Of a DNA stretch of 64,000 bases, positions 56,384 through 64,000 are shown piece after piece. Positions within the stretch are counted from its first letter, which is position 1. Each line of letters starts with the position of its first letter. The stretch comes from Coix lacryma-jobi var. lacryma-jobi (Eukaryota; Streptophyta; Magnoliopsida; Poales; Poaceae). The DNA is taken from the NCBI GenBank assembly GCA_009763385.1, contig VDCT01000088.1:434001-498000 (forward strand), written 5' to 3'. The notes under the pieces are model-generated. The model had not been told where the DNA came from, did not search any database, and was given only the letters and a program-made list of their open reading frames with translations. The position numbers were made by a program, and so were the translations under genes.

Positions 56384-57800
56384 ATCCATTCATTTTCAGC
56401 ACAACAAAATTTGTTTCACTTCATTTGGACTTAAAATGAGCCTTGTATGAATTTTGGAAGCATTTAACCTATTCTGCAAAAACCTGATAAAAGAAAACAC
56501 ATCCTAAACTACTACGGACACCCGAGTTAACACACCCGGAGACACAACCGAAACTGCTATGCGCACCCGGACTTCCCGAACACTATTGCACCCAGACTTT
56601 TCCCTTTCTCTCTATCTCTACTAGCGGGACCCGCAGGTCAGGTGACCCACGTCACCCGGTCAACTGGGCCCACGCGTCAGCGTGCTCCACCCCCGCCGGC
56701 GTTAAACGGCGATAGCTCGCCAGCAGCGAGGTTTCCGGCGACACCAACCCTACCTCTAGACTCGTCTTCGCGAGGCGAACATGGTCGACCTACTTGCTGA
56801 ACCAGAGGGAACCAGGAGCAAGCTCGACGGCAGCCATGGCGAAGCGGCGGTGCGGCGACACACGCGAAGCCCTTCTCGGCTCGAGCTTCTCTCTCTGAGG
56901 CTCGGCGACGCAAGCACTAGCTGCAACGAGCCCTAAGCGACCTAATGACGAGGCGCACGAGCCATGCCGACCCCGACATGAGTCAGTGCCACGCACGGCG
57001 GTGGTCCGCGGCGGACATGGCCGTGGCAAGGCTTAGTTCCGACCGAAGCATGGCGCTAGGGATGTCTCCATCTAACCCTAGGCAACGACGGAGGTAGATA
57101 AGGCTAGAATGGGGCTTAGTTCAGGGTGGTTTGGCCGGAGATGGCCGGACCATGCAATGTTCAAGGCGGCGGCCATGGCGGATGCCCGAGGATGGCACTC
57201 GGCGTTCCGTCGGCTAGAGCGAAGAAGAGGGGAACAACCGGTGCAAACGAGAGAGGAGGTCAAGGCGGGAAGGTTGGCGGAAGGAATCGGACGACGACAC
57301 AGTGGTTAGCGAGTATTTGCTCGGCGAAGATCGGCGACAATGGCGGAGCGGCGGGAGCAGAGAAGATAGGAGGAAGAGTGTGAGCGTGCGAATGAACAGG
57401 GGCTCGGCCGAGCGCTTGCGGGAGAAGGGAAGAGGCATTGCACGCCTGCGGGTTCATCGAACCTGGCCGCTTCCCGTCTTGTCATTCCGACCAGCATGAC
57501 GGCGGCCGTTGAGCGGCGGCCACGCGGCGAACGAGTAGAGAGGGGACAGAGGGTTTGGTCGGGGGAGTGGGAGCGGCGCGCGATGAGCGGTCGGACGCGG
57601 TGTTTGTTGTTCGGGCGGCCGAACATCAAGCAGCAGCGGCGGGCGCCGGCGTATGGGCGACGCGGGCGAGCATTGCGGCGCACGCTGGAGGAAGGAGAAG
57701 GAGGCTGACAGGTGGGTCCCACTAGGGTTTAAACAAAAGAAGTTTTGTTCATTTTCTTCCTTGGCTTTTATCTCCCAAACTAAGCTGAATTAGGAAAAAG

Positions 57801-58026
57801 TGATGGACCAAAAGTGCTACACAAAGGCGACCAACGAGTGGGTGAATGGGAGCTTTAAATTTCTTTCGAGAAACTTATCGCTACTGTCCTAAGAATCAAC
57901 CCCAAGAGCAAACCTAGAGCTTGGTAGTGTCCACAACCCTAGATGTAGGGAGGATGCTTCCAAGAAGCACAGCGGGACACAACACAACTCTAGAAACCCA
58001 ACGCAAAACCCAGAAACCAAAACCGT
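57801..58026 (-). mobile_element. Element F: end of a minus-strand copia LTR
   Basis: Read on the minus strand the piece ends with GGTCGCC...GTAGCACTTTTGGTCCATCA, matching the 3' end of the LTRs of B (GGTAGCACTCTCGGTCCTTCA type), including the GTGTCCCGCTGTGCTTCTTGG phrase. It lies in G (possible TSD aaaag 57796-57800, partner unseen) and is cut by E at 58027. The remainder should lie right of the window. Confidence 0.8.
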
Positions 58027-58643
58027 TGAGAACATATATGATGAATGATGGACTTTGTGAGGAAGGTTTGAGGCTTTTCCCGGTTAAGTCCATATGTTGC
58101 TATGCGCTTAATGTTTATGACTAACCTGTAGCGTTGAGTTATGGTGTTTCATGTGTTGGTGTGCGTGTGCAACATGTGTCTCTTGGCTGTGTTGATGTGC
58201 AGGTGTTGAGCTTAGATACAGTGGTCAATGGAGAGGTGAAGGTCAAGTAGAGACATGTCGTGCCGACGGACCTGGAGCGGTGAAGGATGGGTGTGCCGTG
58301 CGGCGGACGTGCCATGCCGATGTACCTAGAGCGGTGAAGGGCGGACGTGAGGCTTGGACTGACGGACCAGAGGGCCAGAGGACCAGCTGTGGTAGCTGGC
58401 ACGTGGCATCTGCGAGTGAGAGCACATGGGGATGTGCGATGCATCGGCCGAGTCGGGAGGAAGATGATGGCGTTGTGGCACTTGGCAGGAGGTCGGACAC
58501 GGGCTTGCGTGCGGCGCAAGTGCCATCAGCCGAGTCAAGAAGGAAGGCGAAGGCATTGTGCCCGGCATGGAGGATAGACATGCATCGGCATCAGTGTCGG
58601 TGGTCAGGGTGTGCGAACCACATCCTGTCTACGGCGCGGGTTC

Positions 58644-58884
58644 GGTAGTTGAGCCTCAAAAAGCTACCATCGACGGTTTCCGAGTTTGGGCCTCAAAACT
58701 CGGGTGGCCGGTTTCTGAGTTTGGGCCTCAAAACTCGGGATGGATGGTTTCCAGGTTTGGGCCTCAAAACCTGGCCTGGCGGGTTTCTGAGTTTGGGCCT
58801 CAAAACTCGGGGTGGACGGTTTCCAGGTTTGGGCCTCAAAACCTGGGCTAGCAGGTTTCCCGGTTTGGGCCTCAAAACCGGGGG
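58644..58884 (+). repeat. Hairpin array in the LTR of E (7 units)
   Basis: First unit GGTAGTT/AGCTACC (now one mismatch), then CCGAGTTT, CTGAGTTT, CCAGGTTT and CCCGGTTT arms around GGGCCTCA loops. Most arms are paired. Two TGAGTTT arms face CTCGG (one mismatch). Confidence 0.88.
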
Positions 58885-59144
58885 AAGGTCCAAAAGGACG
58901 GTCGATGTGTGGTGGCATGGAGAGGCTGGCGCGGCGGCGAAGCTATCCACGAGGATGGCGCGGTGGTCGACATGACGGCACGTGGCGGCATCAGGGAGGT
59001 CGCGTCGAGGCGAAGCTACCGGATGTGTAGGCGTGGCCGTCGGATTTAAACTGCTAGGGTTGGACAGTTTTACCCCTGGGGGTATTTGGGTTGAGTGCTT
59101 CATGTGAGGGCGTTTTGGTCTTTGGACGTGCGCCTATATATATG

Positions 59145-59153
59145 TGAAGGGGC
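59145..59153 (+). promoter_or_regulatory. TATA box of the E LTR
   Basis: TATATATAT after GTGCGCC, identical to that of D. Confidence 0.75.
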
Positions 59154-59724
59154 TGCTAGGGCAGCCATCCTTGGAGTTGTCACTCTCATTTTGTTTAGGT
59201 GAGAGGAGGCTAGGGCTAGAGGAGAGACCGGTTCTTATTCATGAGCTTTTCGCCATCCAAGCTTTGTGTTGCTAGGAGTGGCTTGTAGCCCGACACTAAG
59301 TGCTTAATCAATCATCCATTCCTATGAATCCAAGGATCAAATTCGGGCATTAATTTTCTTGCGATTTTGTTCTTCGCGTTGCACGTTTTCCCCTCTTTCG
59401 ATCTTCACGAGAATTCTTGTTTCGAGGGAAGATTCGCAAATCCATTTGAACCATCTTGTGTAGCTTCATGAGAGTCTACTTTCTACCGAAGGGATTTCTC
59501 TAATACCTCACGAACTCACAGATCGGGCGGATTCAGTTTTGGGATCGAGTTCTTGCCCGTTCTTCTCTATTTTCTTCGATTCACTAATTTGGGGTTAGGT
59601 TTGAGCCATGATCTCTTAGGAGTAGCTCATTAACATCCTTGTGATCCCTCACACGAAATTTGAGCCCTAGTGCTTTTGATTTGATGGAGATCGGGTCGAT
59701 TTGGTGGACGAACAGTGGGCTGCT

Positions 59725-60085
59725 CGGGGTGACCGGACGCTGCTTCATTGCGACCCGATGCACCGAGTCAGAGTCCGGTCGTTGAACACCAGCGCTATCC
59801 AGTTTGCACGTGGTGACCGGACGCTGACTGGGAATCGACCGGACGCACTTGGCCTAGAGTCCGGTCAGTTCCAGAGAGTGTTTTACGTGACCGGACGCTC
59901 GGGAATCACTTGACCGGACGCGCTGCTACTACTGTTCATCGAGTAGTAGCAACCAGACGCTGACTTTTGTGTTGACCGGACGCACCTTCTCGCAGAGTCC
60001 GGTCAGTTCCAGAGATCTTCCGAAACGGAATTCTTGTGACCGGACGCGTCCGATCGATACTGACCGGACGCACCTCAGAGTCCGG
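59725..60085 (+). repeat. GACCGGACGC cluster in the E leader
   Basis: About ten ACCGGACGC words occur on the plus strand, with AGTCCGGTC in the opposite orientation, over 360 bp. Same type as in B. Confidence 0.85.
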
Positions 60086-60497
60086 TAACTGCAGTGATCG
60101 CACGTTTTCGTCCGTTTCTTTTGCGTTCGAGCTCCGATTTGAGATCCGCTTTTTGCGTTGGATTCCCGACTCTGTGCTCTACAGAAACCGGGCCTCCCGC
60201 TTTGCGAGATAGCCTGAATCCCCGTAGCGTTGCTTGGGGGAGGTTGAGGTTACCCAAAGTCCATCCTGTCACTAGTTGACTCGCGTGGATTTGGGTGAGG
60301 GAGTTTTTGTGGTGTCCCGCTGTGTTCCTAGGGAACATCCACCCATTCTCTTGGGTCGTGGACATCACGTGTGTCGGCATTGCTCTTGGGGTTGATTTTG
60401 TTGGGACAGAGGCCGGAATTTCGGTAGAAATTTTTAGGCTCCCATTCACCCCCCCCCCCCTCTGTTCGCCTTGCTTTAGCATTTTCGGTCCTTCAAT

Positions 60498-60512
60498 TGG
60501 TATCGGAGCCAG
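60498..60512 (+). other. Primer binding site of E
   Basis: TGGTATCGGAGCCAG, identical to that of D. Confidence 0.9.
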
Positions 60513-60644
60513 TTAAGGATCTCTCTACCTTAACCTTAATCCGCGATCCGCGAAGGCGACCTTTTTGAGAGCGGTTGTGTTTCCGACTTTGCTTGTCGAG
60601 GTGTTGAGCTTGGGTTTTGGCTAACACTAACAGTGCTTTTGAAA

Positions 60645-62728
60645 ATGGCACCAAGTTCTTCTTCCAGTGTGTCTTTGTCCTTAGGTTTGAGTCTTGGACA
60701 TGCGACCGAGGATGACATTTTGGCAAGAAGGAGGAGTACGGCTCTTGAGGCGGAACACGAGGTGGATGCTTTGCTGGGCTTCCTAGGGGATGATGAGCAT
60801 TTGACGGAGGATCGTATACGCGAACTTGGCAAGGCCAAGAAAGGTATTCTTGCTGCTTGTCTTGGGATTTTATCCCAACAATTTGAAGCTTGCTGTGATG
60901 ATAACATGAGATATGATGAGCTTTGTGATACCATGCGGAGAAAGATCAAGAAATTGAAATGCTCTATCACTAAGTTAAAATGTGGCCTTTTTCATTGGAA
61001 GTCTAGTGCATCTTTACCTTGCACCTCTTGTAGTGATATGGTTAGGAAGAATGATGAGCTATGCTTTTCTCTTGCTAGCTTAAAATCTGAAAATGAAATG
61101 TTGAAATCCTTTGCTTCCAAACCATGTCTTGATTGCTTTGACTTGCGCAAGGATCTTGGTCGTGCTAAAACTGAAAATAGCCTTGCTTAAGTCAAATGCT
61201 TTGTTACCATGTGTTTCATGTGAGTCTTTACATGCGAAATAAATGAACTAAAATTGACTCACACCACATGTGTAGAGATAACTTGAGCATGCTAGGCCTG
61301 AAATTGTTGAGATAAATGCTAGGCCTTGTACTTGTGCTCCTTGAATAAAAATGTTTGCCTTACTTCTTGTACAATCATGATTCATTGCTTGATGTGAATG
61401 GTGATGTTTCTTCCACCGATTTTATGTGCACATCATGCATTGATTTAGAAAAGGATGTTTGTTGGTTTTGAAGCAAATGCGAGATGATATGAGCGCTAAT
61501 TTGGTTGAGCACAATGATATGAGTGCCAACATTGAAAAATAAATTGAACTCTTGCGTACCACATATCCCAAGTGCATTGAGAAGGAGATGGAAAACTTGA
61601 GAAACACTCCTTGTGGTACTTGTGATCGTCGCCTCATGTTTGAGAATGAGGTTTTAGTCAAAAGATGCAGAGTCTTGTGCTAAGTCTTTTGAGTCACGCA
61701 TACTTGCAACTCTGATGTTGATGTTTCCCAAGTCTGCACTTTGCACCGGAGTTGAGTTCTTGTGTTGCGTGTGAGTCTTTTGACAATACACTTGTGTAAG
61801 GTTTCAGATCTCTTTCATAGTACTCCTAACCTTGTTGTTTCTTCGAGTGATGTCCAAGGGACTTCTCTTGACAAGGGGCTTCTCACATTTTTGGGACTCG
61901 TGCTTCCCATCCGGTTTTCCATTGCACCTTTGCAAGAAGGATGGACCCATTCGATTTTTGTTTTCGCCGTGTCAACACGCGCGCCGTATTCGAGCCTAAG
62001 GCTTTTAGAAGCCGCGCGAGAATTTCCCATGGCACGTGTGCTCCTAGTGTTGCACGAAGTTGGTTTGTTGATGCTTCTTGTTCTAAGCCCCAGGGACTTC
62101 TCACTTGTCGGAGACGGTGTGCCTTAAGATAGGTCTTTGTACCATTGCTCTTTTTGTGAGAAAGATGGGCATCAAGAAAGTTTTTGCTATCGGCGTGCAA
62201 ACGTTTGCGCCAAGCTCGTTCTTCTAGGAAGATGGTGGTTCATAGCCCTTCTCATGCATGAACGCTTGTGCTTCCTAGTAAGAAGCCTCTTTGTTGAATG
62301 GGTTTATGACTCCTTTTTTTCTAGTGGGATAGGTATGGTCGTGGACATGCTTTCTAGTGGCTTCCTCTCTCCCTCTCGTCCACGTCATTGCTTGCATGGT
62401 GCTTCTATTGGTTCTTTCACAAAAGGAGACCTTGGAAGATGTTTGCCTCTTTTCCCATGGTACTACTCGTTCTTCTCCTTGAGTTGTCCTTTTTGAGAAT
62501 GCTTCCAGGGGGTTTCACAATTGCATCTGAACCAACATTTGCATCATGCTAACCCACAAGATAAGTGCAGTTTTGTGACCGAGTCTTGGGTTCCCAAGTA
62601 TATGCTTGCTAACCCCTCCGGGATCCAAGACTCGGGTAACTTTGTCCTCTTGTGTGTAGATATGAGGACCCGGGGTGAGAACCTGCGCCTGATGGGACTT
62701 GATCTTTTAGATATGACCAAGATTTGAT
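60645..62728 (+). pseudogene. gag-like ORF of E (decayed)
   Basis: ATG 60645 opens a frame to 61190 with the same N-terminal helix and CxxC coiled coil as D (CTSC, CLDC). From there on, one-base losses break the frame repeatedly. The sequence remains colinear with D through the zinc knuckle (near 62145: YHCSFCEKDGHQESFC, here with the Cys intact) to a stop region near 62660. Non-functional. Confidence 0.85.
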
Positions 62729-63368
62729 GGGTTCTCTACACCTCTCTTAGATTTGCCTCCAAGAGGGTTTACAGCTTGTGAGCATTCTTTTACACTCCTA
62801 ACCTTGTACATTCCTAGTCTAGTTCTCGTGGTAGAGATGGTCCTAATCATGTGCTCACTTGTAAGTTTTTGCATGTACATTTTTCATTTGTAGCATTTTT
62901 GTTTATGTCCTAGCATGCTATCTTTATATCATGTCATGCTACCTTGTTATAGCTTGGTGATTTAGTCACTTTTCAGCTGTTTGTGATCCTCATGAAATTG
63001 CCGCCATGTTTTCCATACTTCTCCATGACTTGATTTTAAATGGTATGATGTTCATTAGGTGTCACTTTTCATCTAGGTGCTAGTTTTTGTGTAAGCTACA
63101 TGTATCCTTTATAATGATAGTTTGAGCACTAGCCTTTCCACAATTTTATCATGTTCATGCTTTTGGATCGATTGCTATCATTACCTTTGCATTGTAGCAT
63201 GTGTTAGTTTAGGCTGTGTTTGATTGATCATGTCCTTTAGACGACATTTTTGCTATACAGTTCTTTAAATCCTTTGCATGGTAGTCTTGACTAGGTTGGG
63301 TCAGAGCTCTTGGCGGTATCATTCAATAGGTAATCCTTTTTGTGAGAGTTCACCTTATGCTTATTATT
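62729..63368 (+). other. Non-coding 3' part of E
   Basis: T-rich sequence matching D 36170-36830 with indels. No ORF of note. Confidence 0.7.
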
Positions 63369-64000
63369 TGCGGCGGATACATGGGTGTATGCCGAGTCTC
63401 TGTGTGATGAGTGATGTCAACGGAGATGATGCGCATGTTCTTTGGCTTGTGTTGTGCAGGTGTCGAGCACGGAGACAGTGATCGATGGCGGGTGAAGGTC
63501 AAGTTGCGACGTGCCGTGCCGACGGACCGGGCGCGATGAAGGATGGGCGTGCCGTGCGGCGGACGTGCCATGCCGATGTATCGGACGGTGAAGGGCGGAC
63601 GTGGACTTGGACTGATGGACTGGAGGCCGGAGGATCAGCTGTGGTGGCTGGCAGCCTGCGACAGCGACAGCGGAGAAGTGCGATCATGTCGGTGGAAGGG
63701 GTGCACAGGCGGTGCATCCCCTCTACGACGCCGGTTTGTTGGTAGAGCCGGGAAAAACCAACGGTGGACGGTTTCCAGGTTGGGCCTCAAAACCTGGGTG
63801 CTGGGTTTCCAGGTTGAGCCACAAAACCTGGGCGTGACGGTTTCCAGGTTGAGCCTCAAAACCTGGGCGTGGGCGGTTTCCGAGTTTGGGCCTCAAAACT
63901 CGGGCGCTGGGGTTTCCGAGTTTGGCCACAAAACTCGGGCTGGAGGCTGGTTTCCGGTTTGGGCCTCAAAACGGGGGCTGATGGAAAAGGCTGGTTTCCC
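63369..64000 (+). mobile_element. Element O: start of a copia LTR (runs out of the window)
   Basis: Begins TGCGGCGGATACATGG, the head of the A/B/C group with an extra CGG, and contains the GTGTCGAGCACGGA segment and a hairpin array from 63766 on (six or more units with shortened CCAGGTTgagcc arms). The leader and end are outside, so solo LTR or full element cannot be told. Confidence 0.85.

Larger units (their letters stand above)
47130..56390 (+). mobile_element. Element P: CACTA-like element, split by H
   Basis: CACTACAAGAAATGG starts at 47130 inside G, with att (47127-47129) as a possible TSD. The next 200 bp have repeats of about 22 bp built on AATTATGACATA(A)GTTATGTG in both orientations, as in CACTA subterminal regions. 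P continues after H from 56080. The right terminus is not seen: at about 56390 the sequence resembles G again. No transposase is recognised. The right piece holds a small unknown ORF (56180-56383). Confidence 0.55.
3055..57800. mobile_element. Element G: old Tekay-like LTR, split by N and P/H
   Basis: The visible pieces are about 3055-5185, 46991-47129 and about 56390-57800, roughly 3.7 kb in all. They have the layout of solo LTR M: a CTGCAACAA...CCCTGAGTAC segment (near 3520 here, 8080 in M), an AT-rich middle, then a GC-rich block. The join across N is proven by the identical 5-bp duplication atgaa at 5181-5185 and 46986-46990. No gag or pol accompanies it. The left end is not resolved, and the right end is cut at 57801 by F. 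The GC-rich block (56640-57720) has many open frames on both strands without recognisable domains. I treat these as composition effects. Confidence 0.6.
58027..60495 (+). repeat. 5' LTR of E (2469 bp)
   Basis: Head as in D (hairpin array 58644-58884, TATA box 59145-59153), but the leader carries GACCGGACGC words (59725-60085) as in B, and no GGACAGTCC cluster. Ends TTCGGTCCTTCA before the primer site. Confidence 0.9.
58027..63368 (+). mobile_element. Element E: decayed relative of D, 3' part outside
   Basis: Begins TGAGAACATATATG in F (possible TSD accgt, 58022-58026). One LTR, primer site, gag-like ORF and the start of the non-coding 3' region are present. The element is interrupted at 63369 by O, at a place that corresponds to 36830 in D. 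It is colinear with D but has many more small indels, so it is older or was under less constraint. Confidence 0.9.

Overview
The window is a piece of large, repeat-rich grass (Poaceae) nuclear DNA. I found no convincing host gene. Almost every base belongs to a nest of LTR retrotransposons with two CACTA-like DNA transposon ends. The families seen are long-LTR SIRE-type Ty1/copia, Tat/Retand-type (Grande-like) and Athila-type Ty3/gypsy, and Tekay-like LTRs. Together they suggest a grass, perhaps Andropogoneae (sorghum, sugarcane, Miscanthus or maize relatives), in a gene-poor region. The species is inference.

Letters name the elements. 1-1619: 3' end of a gypsy element (J) inserted in a minus-strand copia integrase fragment (K, 1620-2335). 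K is cut at 2336 by a CACTA-like end (L). From about 3055 to 57800 an old Tekay-like LTR (G) is the background, broken by later insertions. N (5186-46985, minus, repeat TSD atgaa) is a Tat/Retand element of about 12.4 kb once its own insertions are subtracted. Two insertions lie inside N: M (7666-26981, solo Tekay-like LTR, TSD atgag) and D (32164-42201, non-autonomous copia, TSD cgtat). M holds A (11160-25938, solo copia LTR, TSD tgcag). A holds B (12590-23152, copia with gag-pol) and C (23374-25502, solo LTR, TSD ctcag). This is five levels of nesting (G>N>M>A>B), each closed by a target-site duplication except the outermost.

To the right, G is interrupted by a CACTA-like element P (from 47130), which was itself hit by H (47338-56079, minus). 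H is an Athila-type element that has lost the end of RT, RNase H and integrase but carries an extra coiled-coil ORF. G then meets F (57801-58026, end of a minus-strand copia LTR). F is split by E (58027-63368, a decayed relative of D), and E is split by another copia LTR (O, 63369 to the window end).

The most interesting biology is in N and in the copia LTRs. Opposite to its gag-pol, N carries a gene of the 'putative gypsy type transposon' family. That gene has its own TATA box, a basic nuclear-localisation-like stretch, an acidic region and a clean 82-bp intron. A second antisense ORF of unknown function follows. Between these genes and the convergent pol lie two tandem arrays separated by a 78-nt perfect-stem hairpin. 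The copia LTRs carry arrays of short hairpins whose two arms co-vary around a constant loop, placed upstream of the TATA box, and clusters of palindromic words in the leader. Two kinds of LTR head and two kinds of leader cluster occur in all four combinations.

All coding regions have stops, frameshifts or insertions except a few domain-sized open segments (N integrase, N RT, the H extra ORF, the second antisense ORF). All boundaries and comparisons were made by eye, without alignment software.
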